Origin: Paenibacillus sp.
GTDB taxonomy: Bacteria; Bacillota; Bacilli; Paenibacillales; Paenibacillaceae
Length of the DNA stretch: 64,000 bases
Direction: 5' to 3'
Assembly (NCBI GenBank): GCA_031254035.1
Contig: JAIRVF010000135.1
Coordinates: 1 to 64,000, forward strand
Shown here in pieces: positions 15,217 through 24,334 of this stretch. Position 1 is the first letter of the stretch. Each line of letters begins with the position of its first letter. A program made the translations under genes and the position numbers. The notes beneath the pieces are model-generated. The model was given only the letters and a program-made list of their open reading frames with translations, was not told where the DNA came from and made no database searches.

Positions 15217-15357
15217 GGCTCAACATCAAGATTATTGCTTGACAAAAAAGCGGAAGTAGCGGTGGGGACGGAATCGATCTGAAGAAGATCGGAGGATCGA
15301 TCCGTAACCATAGCGGCCACCTCGCATAATGTCAAGAACTAATGTCAGTATTGAGCC
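15217..15357 (-). repeat. MITE-like intergenic repeat, copy 1
   Basis: Read on the minus strand the 141-bp unit begins GGCTCAATACTG and ends TTGATGTTGAGCC, with imperfect ~28-bp inverted ends both carrying CTTGACA inside. It holds TTGACA-17-TATGGT, a perfect-spaced promoter-like pair, and an inner GGATCGATC/GATCGATTCC hairpin. A diverged second copy lies at 40007 on the plus strand. Confidence 0.6.
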
Positions 15358-15364
15358 ATAAACC

Positions 15365-16102
15365 TTACAACTTATAAATACGCCCTTGCTCGATAAAGGT
15401 CATGCCATCCGTTTTGTCTATATAATCATCCTTATTGTCGCCGTAATGCATTAAATATGTAATGCTGCGGATCGATGCAGGCAGTTTTTTTAATTCGTCC
15501 AACGTCGTGTGGACTTCGCCGCGCCCTTCAAGTTGGCACTCATGCATAATCAGACCGCAGCCGCGCTCGTGGACGAGATGATTGAGCAGTTCGGGGTTGT
15601 ATACCATATCTGAACTGTAGAAGATTCGGTCGTTAATATACAGCGAATAGCTTTGTTTGCCCGGAATATGTTTAGTCGGTATCAGCTCAAGCCGAATGTT
15701 CTCCGAAATGGAAAACGGCTGATTGGAGACAAGAGGGCACACTTCGAACAAATCCGCTAGTTTTGTAATCTCCCCTTCTTGGTACAGGCCACCTTTCAAG
15801 GAATGTTCCCATAAAATCGATGTCAGGGACTCAGCGATATAAAGCTTGATCTTGCGTTTGAAAGTGTATTTCATTTTAAAAGCAAGCTCCTCCAGACCAC
15901 CGACATGATCCGCATGGATATGGGTAATAAGTACGGCATCCACGTCGGAAAAGGACTTGCCGAGCCGATGAAGCGCAAGTGGGGCTGTTACCCCACAGTC
16001 GATCAGCAGCGTAAAACCGCCGTCTCGGAGCAGGGCGTTATTGTTAAAATACGTTTTGGCAAAGGCGCTGCCGGTTCCGATCATCTGCAGTTCCAAATTC
16101 AA
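15365..16102 (-). CDS. MBL-fold metallo-hydrolase
   Basis: I choose TTG 16102 because AGGAGG lies 8 bases upstream; the frame is open to 16147 but that part has no start with a site. The 245-residue protein has IGTGSAFAKTYFNNNALL, then THIHADHVGG (the HxHxDH zinc motif), SYSLYINDRIFYSSDM, and MHECQLEGRGEVHTTLDEL. This is the layout of RNase Z-like/lactonase MBL hydrolases. It should bind two metals and hydrolyse a phosphoester or thioester; the substrate is unknown. Confidence 0.85.
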   Translation of the reverse strand: MNLELQMIGTGSAFAKTYFNNNALLRDGGFTLLIDCGVTAPLALHRLGKSFSDVDAVLITHIHADHVGGLEELAFKMKYTFKRKIKLYIAESLTSILWEHSLKGGLYQEGEITKLADLFEVCPLVSNQPFSISENIRLELIPTKHIPGKQSYSLYINDRIFYSSDMVYNPELLNHLVHERGCGLIMHECQLEGRGEVHTTLDELKKLPASIRSITYLMHYGDNKDDYIDKTDGMTFIEQGRIYKL

Positions 16103-16212
16103 CAGACACACCTCCTGATGTTGAAAGTCATAATCATTATATACCATGGTTCCACATTGTTATAAATCTTCATACAATGCAGCATAGGCTTTTAGGAAAT
16201 GGGGACTCAGGC

Positions 16213-16404
16213 ATGGCAAAATCAAAAAGCAAAAAACCGGCGCAAGCCAAAAGCGAAAAGGTGCACAAAGGCATGCGGCTGGTCACGTCGGAGGTATGTG
16301 AGGTTTGCAAAAAGCCCTGTGCTCAGGGGATGGCTTATGCAGCCCGCATGAGAGAACCGGGAGCCGTAGGCAAAGGAGTACCCTGCATTTTAACCAAGGG
16401 TTAA
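16213..16404 (+). CDS. Small cysteine-motif protein of unknown function
   Basis: ATG 16213 starts a basic 63-residue protein. The N-terminus is Lys/Ser-rich (MAKSKSKKPAQAKSEK). A CEVCKKPC cluster lies near residues 33-40 and a fourth Cys near the end (GVPCILTKG), so zinc or iron-sulfur binding is possible. The ribosome binding site is weak. I do not recognise the family; it may be a Paenibacillus-specific protein. Confidence 0.55.
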   Translation: MAKSKSKKPAQAKSEKVHKGMRLVTSEVCEVCKKPCAQGMAYAARMREPGAVGKGVPCILTKG

Positions 16405-16424
16405 TTAAGTAAATTGGAGGGGGC

Positions 16425-16462
16425 CCCGCAGGAAAGCCTGCACAGATATGTGCGGTTTTTTT
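16425..16462 (+). terminator. Probable terminator
   Basis: GCAGG/CCTGC and CCGCA/TGCGG stems precede a run of seven T. Confidence 0.6.
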
Positions 16463-16568
16463 GCGTTGCGAAAAAAATGCCGAGTGTCTTGAAGTTTTGA
16501 CCGCAACTTGCGAACTTGCCTTTCGTATATATATACAACAGCACGAAGGAAATGGAGGGAATTTAAGG

Positions 16569-17120
16569 ATGAGAAATTGGAAAAAAATATTGGTATGCGT
16601 TTTTACCTTTTCTCTAATGGGTGGATCCATTATGTTTGCGGACTCGGTATCCCAGAAAATCAAAATTTGGATTAATGGCGAGGAAGTCCAGGACGGTGGT
16701 TATGTGATTGATGGCAAAACCTATGTTCCAATCAGAGAATTTAATGGATTGGTGAATTGGGACGCCAATAAAGTGAAATTTATCAAGCCTGATGTACATA
16801 TTTTTCTGTTTAAAGGTGATACTGTATTTGGCAATGTCAATAAAGGCAAGCTGAAATTCAACGTATTCTGTCAGGTGGACAACCTTACGGCTCATGTTTC
16901 CTCGGTTAAAGTTGCGATTACCGATCCGTCAGGCAAAGTGAAGGATATTCAGTCCCAGGAACTAGGCAGCGACCAAAAGGATAATTTCTGGTTTCGCACA
17001 TATGATTTCACGTATGATTTCAAGACGGCAGGCAAATATATAGTTGGTTTCTATATGAAAGCCTCTAAAAATGCCGAATATGAATTGGTGGCCCAGAAAG
17101 TGATTACCGCCCTGAATTAG
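16569..17120 (+). CDS. Secreted stalk-domain (copper amine oxidase N-like) protein
   Basis: ATG 16569 has GGAGGG 9 bases upstream. Residues 1-25 form a signal peptide (NWKKILVCVFTFSLMGGSI, then FADS). Residues 28-70 carry the stalk-domain pattern IKIWINGEEVQDGGYVIDG, TYVPIREFNGLVNWD. The rest (about 85-183) is a beta-sandwich-like region without a known motif. It is probably exported and wall-associated. The same N-terminal domain occurs in the prophage protein at 4138, but overall similarity is low. Confidence 0.75.
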   Translation: MRNWKKILVCVFTFSLMGGSIMFADSVSQKIKIWINGEEVQDGGYVIDGKTYVPIREFNGLVNWDANKVKFIKPDVHIFLFKGDTVFGNVNKGKLKFNVFCQVDNLTAHVSSVKVAITDPSGKVKDIQSQELGSDQKDNFWFRTYDFTYDFKTAGKYIVGFYMKASKNAEYELVAQKVITALN

Positions 17121-17215
17121 TACATCCGCCATATAAAAAGGATAAATTGACCAGAGCTTTCCGACGTGATACGATACGAAGGTATGACTATATAACCTAA
17201 AGTGAGGTTTTTGTA

Positions 17216-17536
17216 ATGAGCGATCACACACACGAGCATGGAGATGCTTGCGGCTGCGGTCATGATCATGAGCACGACCATGAACATGAGGAATTTGTTC
17301 TGACTTTGACTGATGAGCAAGGAAATGATGTTGAAATGGTTCTTGTCGAAACATTTGATGTTGGCGAGAATATGTATGCATTGCTGCTCGAACGTGAAAA
17401 TCCTGAAGCTGACGGCATCATTCTGCGCGTAGAAGAAGAAAACGAAGAAATGATGCTTTACAATATTGAAGACGAAGAAGAATGGAAGGCTGTCGAAGCA
17501 GCTTATAACGAGCTTGTCGCCCAACAGGAAGATTAA
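17216..17536 (+). CDS. DUF1292 family protein with His-rich N-terminus
   Basis: ATG 17216 starts a 106-residue acidic protein. The first 30 residues are a His/Asp/Glu-rich stretch with CGCG (DACGCGHDHEHDHEHEE) that could bind metal. The rest fits DUF1292/YrzB: FVLTLTDEQGNDVEMVLVE, YALLLERENPEADG, LYNIEDEEEWKAV. The function is unknown; YrzB relatives usually sit by yrrK/ruvX, which is not the case here. Confidence 0.8.
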   Translation: MSDHTHEHGDACGCGHDHEHDHEHEEFVLTLTDEQGNDVEMVLVETFDVGENMYALLLERENPEADGIILRVEEENEEMMLYNIEDEEEWKAVEAAYNELVAQQED

Positions 17537-17560
17537 TTTTCGTTTGTTTACAGCATACCA

Positions 17561-17594
17561 AACCCGGCGCCGCATTTGCGGTACCGGGTTTTTC
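17561..17594. terminator. Bidirectional terminator between DUF1292 gene and speA
   Basis: AAACCCGG / CCGGGTTT with an inner GCCGC/GCGG pairing and T runs, between convergent genes. Confidence 0.8.
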
Positions 17595-17607
17595 GTTAAA
17601 AGCATAT

Positions 17608-19083
17608 TTAGAAAATCGGATCGGTCTCCACGATCACCTTGACGTTTTGGATGTATCGGTCCTCTGGCCCTTTCACCGGAAGCCCTACATCCACGTGATC
17701 GACAATGTAGTCGATGTTGTCTTGGGAAATGACTTCGCCCGGGAGCAGGATCGGAATACCTGGCGGATAGACATAGATGAACTCGGCAATGATTCGGCCG
17801 GCCGATTCCTTAAACGGAATGACTTCCGTATCCCCGTAAAATGCATCTCTTGGAATCAAGGAGAGCTGAGGAATTTCCGGGATTTTCACGATAAGCTCAT
17901 TCGCGGTGTTCACGTTGTAATACGTTCCGGCCAGCTCGCGTAGAGCCGTAAGCAGTACCGATATCGTTTCCTCATTGTCTCCCGGGGTAACCAGGCAGAG
18001 GATATTGTACATATCGCTGAGCTCGACTTCAATGTTATAATGCTCACGCAACCAGTTTTCTGTTTCATAACCAGTAATGCCCAAATGGCGGATATGGATG
18101 GTAAGCTTAGTTGGATCATAATCAAAAGTGGCCTCGCCCCCGAGGATTTCTTCCCCAAAGCAGTACAGACCTTCCGTTTCATTAATACTGCGGCGGGCTT
18201 TTTGAGCAAGATCAATCGTTCTTTGCGCCATGTCATGGCCATTAATCGCAAGATCGCGTCTGGATGTATCTAGTGATGCGAGCAGCACGTACGAGGTAGA
18301 GGTTGTTGTCAGCATACTTATGATTGTCTGCACGCGCTGCGGATTTACATAACCGTTTTTTATATTCAGGTTGAGAACCGAGCTTTGCGTCATGGAGCCC
18401 CCAAGCTTATGCACACTTGTTGCAGCCATATCTGCGCCGGCTTCCATCGCAGACATCGGCAGATCCTCATGGAAATGGATAAGCACCCCATGCGCTTCGT
18501 CTACGAGCACAGGTACATGGCGGCTGTGGGCAAGATCGACGATTTCCTTCAGATTGGCGCATACGCCGAAGTATGTCGGGTTAATGACCAGCACTGCTTT
18601 GGCATCCGGATGGCGGTCCAGTGCGCGCTGCACCGATTTGGTCGTAATACCGTGATCAATCCCCAAGTTTTCATCACGAGCCGGAGATATGAATACTGGT
18701 TTTACGCCGGAGAAAATGATGGCGGACATGATCGATTTATGCACATTGCGCGGCACGATAATTTTGTCCCCAGGCGAGCAAATGGACAAAATCATGGTCA
18801 TAATGGCACCACTCGTCCCCTGTACGCTAAAATAAGTGTAATCTGAGCCAAATGCATCGGCTGCAAGCTTTTGCGCTTCTTCAATAACACCTGTAGGCTG
18901 ATGAAGATCATCCAGCGGTGCAATGTTAATCAAATCTATGGATAGGGCGTTATCGCCTATAAACTCTCTGAATTCGCTGTCGGTTCCCATCCCCTTTTTA
19001 TGACCGGGAATATGAAATTGCACGGGATTGCTGGCAGCGTGCTCCTTCAATGCAGTAAACAGCGGCGTACGGCGGTGGTCCAT
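17608..19083 (-). CDS. speA: Arginine decarboxylase (SpeA-type, PLP-dependent)
   Basis: The 491-residue length and fold match the B. subtilis SpeA class (fold type I Orn/Lys/Arg decarboxylases). Visible motifs are FHIPGHKKG near the N-terminus, SVQGTSGAIMTMILS for phosphate binding, LVDEAHGV with the PLP-pairing Asp, and SVHKLGGS with the Schiff-base Lys. It converts arginine to agmatine for polyamine synthesis in the cytoplasm. It is transcribed alone; speB is not nearby. Lysine or ornithine as substrate cannot be excluded from sequence alone. Confidence 0.85.
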   Translation of the reverse strand: MDHRRTPLFTALKEHAASNPVQFHIPGHKKGMGTDSEFREFIGDNALSIDLINIAPLDDLHQPTGVIEEAQKLAADAFGSDYTYFSVQGTSGAIMTMILSICSPGDKIIVPRNVHKSIMSAIIFSGVKPVFISPARDENLGIDHGITTKSVQRALDRHPDAKAVLVINPTYFGVCANLKEIVDLAHSRHVPVLVDEAHGVLIHFHEDLPMSAMEAGADMAATSVHKLGGSMTQSSVLNLNIKNGYVNPQRVQTIISMLTTTSTSYVLLASLDTSRRDLAINGHDMAQRTIDLAQKARRSINETEGLYCFGEEILGGEATFDYDPTKLTIHIRHLGITGYETENWLREHYNIEVELSDMYNILCLVTPGDNEETISVLLTALRELAGTYYNVNTANELIVKIPEIPQLSLIPRDAFYGDTEVIPFKESAGRIIAEFIYVYPPGIPILLPGEVISQDNIDYIVDHVDVGLPVKGPEDRYIQNVKVIVETDPIF

Positions 19084-19261
19084 TGTATGTTGTCACAACC
19101 TTTCGTCTGTTAAAATTACAAGGATGAGTATAGCAAAATGGGGGACGATTGCAAGCGTACATTTCCCCAACTGGTGAAAAAATGGAAGGAATATGGGGTA
19201 CATTAGTAATAGGCACATGTTCAAAGGGAAACTGCAATTAACAGTAGAGGAAGTGAATAAA

Positions 19262-20551
19262 ATGCCGCAGGCAATAAGGGCAGCTGACAGGAAAAAGTTG
19301 AGATCACCGTTTTTTGTGGGGATGCTCATCATCTTATTTCTGGTTGAGTTTATGAAGGGCTCGCTCCTAGTAGTAGTATTGCCAGTATATATGAAAAATT
19401 ATCTCGGGCTGTCAGCCCATACCATTGGGATCGCTTTTTCGCTTCAGTACATAGGCGATAACCTCTTCCGTAGCCCTTTCGGCTGGATCGGGGAGAGGCT
19501 TGGATACCGGAAGACGATGGCTGGCGCTTTGTTGTTGACGGTCATTGCGGTCAGCATCATTGCGTTTTTTTCGGGGGCGTTTTGGCTGGCGCTGGCTTGC
19601 TTTATTCTAGGGCTGGGAACTTCCCCATTGTGGCCGACTGCGATGACGGGAGCTACGGAAATTTCGGGACCGAACAACAGCAATGGACAGGCGATGGGAA
19701 CACTTGAGATGGCCTCGCTTGCCGGCACGGGATCCGGCCCGGTCGTCATGAATTTTCTAATGGAAAGTACAGGCAAAAATTATCACACGGCATTTTTAAT
19801 TCTGATTGGAGTAGGAATCATCCTCGTACTCGTTGCGCTGATGCTGCCTTCCAAAGTCAGGATTCCGTTCCAATCGGCGGGGATCTCCACAGCGGGAACG
19901 CGGAAGGGCTTTTTCGCAACCATGGGTCAGAAGCTGGTTCATCTGTGGGGGAGTGTAAAGAACACATTGCATGAGATCAGGACGACGCTGAAGGTGAGCT
20001 GGATGGTTTATCCTGCACTGTTCCTTCAATCCTTTGTCATCGGACTGCTCAGTCCGGTCATTACATTGTATGTGCAAAATGAGCTTCATCTTTCGCCGAA
20101 TATGTACAGCCTGCTCCTCATCGCGGGCGGCGGAATTACGGTGCTTGCTTTGATTCCTTGTGGAAAACTGATTGATCGGTTTGGCACGAGACCATTTTTA
20201 AATACAGGGTTTCTGCTGGCAGCATTATCGCTCCTCATTTTTTCTATGGTGCATTCCTTGGTTTTGGTATTTGTGTTCGTATGTATCGTTGGCATCAGCT
20301 ACGCCATGATTTTGCCGGGATGGAACACTTTTGTAGCTCATTTGGTTCCTAAGGGAGAACGTGGGACGGTCTGGGGCTTTTTCCTGACGCTGCAAGGATC
20401 GGGGATGGTCGTGGGTCCGGTTGTATCCGGCCAGCTGTGGGATCGGCTTGGACATGCAGCGCCTTTTTTTGCAAGCGCAATCGTTATGGCCTTGTTGTTT
20501 GTGATCCATTTTATCCTTTCGCGGGGAATGAAGACCGCACCTGGGGCTTGA
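19262..20551 (+). CDS. MFS transporter
   Basis: About 12 membrane helices are visible, beginning with FFVGMLIILFLVEFMKGS. The MFS loop motif appears as GWIGERLGYRKTM after helix 2 and GKLIDRFGTRPF in the second half. I use ATG 19262, 10 bases after AGAGGAA; the frame is open to ATG 19193, so the N-terminus could be up to 23 residues longer. It is a drug or metabolite exporter of the DHA1-like type; the substrate is unknown. A repeat lies just downstream. Confidence 0.8.
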   Translation: MPQAIRAADRKKLRSPFFVGMLIILFLVEFMKGSLLVVVLPVYMKNYLGLSAHTIGIAFSLQYIGDNLFRSPFGWIGERLGYRKTMAGALLLTVIAVSIIAFFSGAFWLALACFILGLGTSPLWPTAMTGATEISGPNNSNGQAMGTLEMASLAGTGSGPVVMNFLMESTGKNYHTAFLILIGVGIILVLVALMLPSKVRIPFQSAGISTAGTRKGFFATMGQKLVHLWGSVKNTLHEIRTTLKVSWMVYPALFLQSFVIGLLSPVITLYVQNELHLSPNMYSLLLIAGGGITVLALIPCGKLIDRFGTRPFLNTGFLLAALSLLIFSMVHSLVLVFVFVCIVGISYAMILPGWNTFVAHLVPKGERGTVWGFFLTLQGSGMVVGPVVSGQLWDRLGHAAPFFASAIVMALLFVIHFILSRGMKTAPGA

Positions 20552-20647
20552 TAGAGATATTTGAAAACGGCCATAGACTCATAAAAAAAAGCTGCACCCT
20601 TAGCGGATACAACTTTTGCTTCTGCCAATACAATTTATATAGTTCTA

Positions 20648-20773
20648 GGGTCCCCGCAAAGTAATCGGAATAAGCTTCGAAGGCTACAAGTCACTCCGTA
20701 CTTTTGCTTCGCAAAAGCGCCCCTCTGTGAGAGGCGTCGGACTGTTTCCCGATACTCTTTGTGGGGTTATTTT
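20648..20773. repeat. Intergenic inverted repeat, family GTCCCCGCAAAG/GTGGGGTTAT
   Basis: The left end GGGTCCCCGCAAAGTAATCG and right end CGATACTCTTTGTGGGGTTA are imperfect inverted copies. Inner hairpins CTTTTGC/GCAAAAG and GCCCCTCT/AGAGGCG fill the middle. It sits between convergent genes and may double as a terminator. Partial copies are at 43325, 45907, 55532 and 57345. Confidence 0.55.
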
Positions 20774-20776
20774 CGG

Positions 20777-21400
20777 CTAGAATGCCATTTTATACAGCGG
20801 AAGCAGCTTTTCGAATGTGGATTGAATGACCTGGACGAGCTCCTGCCCGTTTTCCAGAACTGCTTCGCCTCTTGGTATGCGCAGTCCGCACAGCACTTCG
20901 GATTTTTTGACCTTCTCCAGCTTGTCGGCCATTTGCGAGAAATCTTTGGCACTCATGCTGGCATGTGGTGTAAAGCCCGGATCCATATGGTCCATAGACC
21001 AGTAGAATTCCTCCGGCATGTTCTTGATGACCTTGCTGTGGCTTTTCTCGAGATGTTTGGCGAAAATAGCTTTGTTCGAGCTCTCGTAGATCACTGCAAA
21101 AATGATGAACAGATGCGATTCGAACATCCCGACCTGAAAATGGGGTAATGCCTTATAACCTCTTTTGTTTGCTGCCCAAGCTACCCATGTATCATTTGGC
21201 GGGTTGATGGTGCGACGGGCATGTTTGGCCACATGTGGGAACATTTCTTCTCCGCATAGTGCCGAAAGGAAAGGGGCAATTTCGTCCCCGAGCATCGTAA
21301 GTTTTGGGCGTACGTTCGCAATCAAAGCCTCCATGCGGGGCTCGAGTCCAGGTACTTTAAATACGTCAAAATCCTGTGTGTTAAAACCTTCAAACGGCAT
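20777..21400 (-). CDS. yktB: DUF1054/UPF0637 family protein (YktB-like)
   Basis: ATG 21400 has GAGGC/GGAGG just upstream; the frame is open to 21478, but without a good start. The 207-residue protein fits UPF0637: GFNTQDFDVFKVPGLEPRM at the start, HVAKHARRTINPPNDTWVAW, GYKALPHFQVGMFESHLF, and MDPGFTPHASMSA. It is cytoplasmic and of unknown function in Bacillales; a structure-based link to toxin-like folds has been suggested for the family but is not evident here. Confidence 0.8.
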   Translation of the reverse strand: MPFEGFNTQDFDVFKVPGLEPRMEALIANVRPKLTMLGDEIAPFLSALCGEEMFPHVAKHARRTINPPNDTWVAWAANKRGYKALPHFQVGMFESHLFIIFAVIYESSNKAIFAKHLEKSHSKVIKNMPEEFYWSMDHMDPGFTPHASMSAKDFSQMADKLEKVKKSEVLCGLRIPRGEAVLENGQELVQVIQSTFEKLLPLYKMAF

Positions 21401-21798
21401 GCTGCTGCCTCCTCTGATCATAGATGGTGCAAAGTTTGTACTAAATATTATAACATGTCCACGCTGCCAGTTTGGCAAGAGGAGGAGAACGGTTAAAAAT
21501 AGTCAATAAACCAAGTTACCGTTACATAAGATAAAGTATAAAATAGAACAAAGGCTTTAATCAATTCTAGCCGGAATTTTTGAAACATACTCCAGTTACA
21601 GATTTTTCGTTAGGCAGGCGCGATCAAAAAATAGTGAATCAGATTTGCCACGTAAACCGCTCATCGTTAGGTACTTTTCGGCAAATCGAATGATCTAGGA
21701 ATGATCGTGAAAGTAACAATAACATCCATTTTCTTAATCGAACCCTATTATTTTTTGACCCGCGCCCAAGTGGTCCAAAATTGAAGGAGGGGAGTGCC
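21401..21798. other. Intergenic region without supported gene
   Basis: These 398 bases lie between divergent genes and hold their promoters. CGTTAGGCA and CGTTAGGTA words repeat about 60 bases apart near 21610 and 21665. No RNA gene or ORF is convincing. Confidence 0.3.
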
Positions 21799-22395
21799 GT
21801 GAATAAAAGCTATGAAGTGGAATATTGCAATTTGGAGCTTCGATTTAACAGACGGCATATTCAGGACCTGATAAAGGATTTGATACAGGAGGGGTACTCT
21901 CTGTACTGGAGCGAAAACGAATCCTTGTTTATCGTTTCCGTCAGAACGGGGCGCAAACTCGTCAAACTGCGGTTTAACCGGACCAAAAACGGTTATAAAA
22001 TGGTCGGCGATTATATTATTCGGGATGCCAGACTGGCGGAGTGGATGGAAAAGCTGATCGAGGATACCCGCGGTCATGCGGTCGTAAAAAGGTTTAAGGA
22101 TCGGCAGATTCTGGTCGAGAACATTTTGTTCGGCGAAGTTATCCGTTTGGTTGAAATATCCGGATACCAGCAAAGAGTGCTGTATCAAAAGGGGCCGTTT
22201 ATGACGGAACAGGAGATTTCGAAGCTCTATTTCTCGACGGAGGGTGAAATAAGGCTGCAGCTTCTGCGGCTAGAAGTGGATGACGAACTTGAACGGCTTT
22301 ACGAGGCACTGCAGGATGGGGATCATGAAAAGGTCGAGCTTTGCAGGAACAAACTATCCGACCTTTCGAAGCAGCTGCTTATGCTTGAATGGTAA
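21799..22395 (+). CDS. Conserved protein of unknown function
   Basis: I choose GTG 21799 because GAAGGAGGGG lies 6 bases upstream; a TTG at 21781 overlaps that site. The 198-residue protein is mixed alpha/beta and highly charged: VEYCNLELRFNRRHIQDLIK, GRKLVKLRFNRTKNGYKMVG, then a helical C-terminus ending in LSDLSKQLLMLEW. No signal, membrane segment or known motif is visible. It may be a Paenibacillus-specific regulator, but nothing shows this directly. Confidence 0.6.
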   Translation: MNKSYEVEYCNLELRFNRRHIQDLIKDLIQEGYSLYWSENESLFIVSVRTGRKLVKLRFNRTKNGYKMVGDYIIRDARLAEWMEKLIEDTRGHAVVKRFKDRQILVENILFGEVIRLVEISGYQQRVLYQKGPFMTEQEISKLYFSTEGEIRLQLLRLEVDDELERLYEALQDGDHEKVELCRNKLSDLSKQLLMLEW

Positions 22396-22593
22396 CATCC
22401 CGTTTGCGTAACAATATAAAGAAGGATGCCTGCGAAAGTTTTAAAGAAGTGATGGAAGCACCTCTGCAAAAAGCGGGGTGTTTTGTCACGATATCTTAAA
22501 AGAGTGAGGGGTTCACTTTCGCACGTAAACACGCTAAAATAAGCTTATTCTATATTTTTTACAAAAAAAAAGAGGTAAAGGATGGAGAACCAT

Positions 22594-24006
22594 ATGTCAA
22601 AGCAACAAATCGGTGTCATCGGCCTTGCTGTCATGGGCAAAAACTTGGCTTTGAATATTGAAAGCAGAGGTTTTACTGTTTCTGTATTCAACCGTTCACC
22701 AGAGAAAACAGAAGCTCTGCTCGAAGAAGCGAAAGGCAAGAATTTGACAGGTACATTCTCCATTGAAGAGTTTGTCGATTCTCTTGAAAAGCCGCGTAGA
22801 ATTTTGATTATGGTACAAGCCGGCAAAGCTACAGACGCGACGATCGAACAACTGATTCCACATCTGGACCAGGGCGATATCATTATCGACGGGGGTAATG
22901 CCTACTTCCCGGATACGCAACGTCGCAGCAAAATGCTCGAGGAAAAAGGTTTCCGCTTTGTCGGTACAGGGGTTTCCGGCGGTGAAGAAGGAGCTCTTAA
23001 GGGACCTTCGATCATGCCTGGCGGACCAAAAAGCGCTTATGAGCTGGTAGAGCCGATCCTGACATCCATTTCCGCTCAAGTAAACGGCGAACCTTGCTGT
23101 ACATATATCGGACCGGACGGTGCAGGCCATTACGTTAAAATGGTCCATAACGGTATCGAATACGGTGACATGCAGTTGATCTGCGAAGCCTACCATCTGT
23201 TGAAAGACGTGCTGAACCTTAGTGCAGACGAGCTGCATGAAATTTTCAGCGACTGGAACAAAGGCGAGCTTGACAGCTATCTGATCGAAATTACTGCCGA
23301 CATCTTTGCGCAAAAAGATGAAGAGACAGGCAAACCGATGGTTGATGTTATTCTCGACGCTGCCGGTCAAAAAGGAACAGGAAAATGGACGAGCCAAAGC
23401 TCACTGGATCTGGGCGTACCGCTCTCCATGATTACCGAATCCGTATTCTCACGCTTCCTGTCTGCCATGAAGGAAGAGCGCGTAGAGGCAAGCAAAATTC
23501 TGAACGGTCCTAAGGCTGAAACCTTCCAAGGCGATAAAGCTGAATTCATCGAAAATGTTCGCAAAGCATTGTTTGCGAGCAAAATCGTATCCTATGCGCA
23601 AGGTTTTGCTCAATTGCGTGTAGCTTCCGAAGAATACAACTGGGATCTGAAATACGGAGAACTCGCGAAAATTTGGCGTGGCGGCTGCATTATTCGTTCC
23701 CGCTTCCTGCAAAACATCACCGATGCCTATGAAAAGGATCCGGGCCTGAAAAATCTGCTGCTTGATCCTTTCTTCAAAGATATTATCGAAAACTACCAAG
23801 GCGCATGGCGTGCTACGATTTCGGCAGCTGTCGGTCGCGGCATTCCAGTTCCGGGCTTCTCCAGTGCACTGGCTTATTTCGACAGCTACCGCATGGAGAG
23901 ACTTCCTGCAAATCTGCTTCAGGCACAACGCGACTACTTCGGAGCCCATACGTTCAAACGTGTGGACAAAGAAGGCGTCTTCCACCACAACTGGATCCAG
24001 GAATAG
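22594..24006 (+). CDS. gndA: 6-phosphogluconate dehydrogenase, NADP-dependent (GndA)
   Basis: ATG 22594 is chosen by alignment with B. subtilis GndA, which begins MSKQQIGVIGLAVMGKN; an ATG at 22582 is an alternative. Motifs: GLAVMGKNLALN (Rossmann turn), FNRSPEKT, IDGGNAYFPDTQRR, GTGVSGGEEGALKGPSIMPG, and YVKMVHNGIEYGDMQ with the catalytic Lys. The 470-residue length matches. It oxidises 6-phosphogluconate to ribulose 5-phosphate and CO2 in the pentose phosphate pathway, and it acts as a soluble dimer. It is transcribed alone. Confidence 0.95.
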   Translation: MSKQQIGVIGLAVMGKNLALNIESRGFTVSVFNRSPEKTEALLEEAKGKNLTGTFSIEEFVDSLEKPRRILIMVQAGKATDATIEQLIPHLDQGDIIIDGGNAYFPDTQRRSKMLEEKGFRFVGTGVSGGEEGALKGPSIMPGGPKSAYELVEPILTSISAQVNGEPCCTYIGPDGAGHYVKMVHNGIEYGDMQLICEAYHLLKDVLNLSADELHEIFSDWNKGELDSYLIEITADIFAQKDEETGKPMVDVILDAAGQKGTGKWTSQSSLDLGVPLSMITESVFSRFLSAMKEERVEASKILNGPKAETFQGDKAEFIENVRKALFASKIVSYAQGFAQLRVASEEYNWDLKYGELAKIWRGGCIIRSRFLQNITDAYEKDPGLKNLLLDPFFKDIIENYQGAWRATISAAVGRGIPVPGFSSALAYFDSYRMERLPANLLQAQRDYFGAHTFKRVDKEGVFHHNWIQE

Positions 24007-24025
24007 AAAACGGCTTCGGCTTAGG

Positions 24026-24334
24026 CTATTCGGGAGCATCCGATGGAACCAGTCCATGCATCGCTTCCTGAAGGTAGGTGCGGATGCGGTCATCCCGAGC
24101 ATTGCCTGCGGCGGTCCGGTTCAATAGAAGGAGCGCCGCTTCGCCGAAGAACTGAAAATTCCGTAATATCCGTGGCTTAGTGAGATCCAGCAGGGCTGGT
24201 TCTCCCTGAGCCACTTTTTGTTGTACATAATACAGCACCCATAACAGGTCTTCACGGCAAAGAATATGCTGCGGATCCGTAATTTGTTTGATCTTTGCAG
24301 CGATTTCGGGCGAATAGGAACGGGATTCTGGCAT
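24026..24334 (-). CDS. Conserved small protein of unknown function
   Basis: The 102-residue protein is helical (SPEIAAKIKQITDPQHIL, LLWVLYYVQQKVAQG, PRILRNFQFFGEAALLLL). It converges on gndA, 19 bases from its stop. No signal peptide is visible and the family is not recognised. The GAGTGAG just before ATG 24334 gives a reasonable start. It may be specific to Paenibacillus. Confidence 0.55.
   Translation of the reverse strand: MPESRSYSPEIAAKIKQITDPQHILCREDLLWVLYYVQQKVAQGEPALLDLTKPRILRNFQFFGEAALLLLNRTAAGNARDDRIRTYLQEAMHGLVPSDAPE

Noticed and set aside
22696..23397. Long antisense ORF within gndA
   Set aside because: It mirrors the codon structure of a clear gndA and has no start signal or family match.
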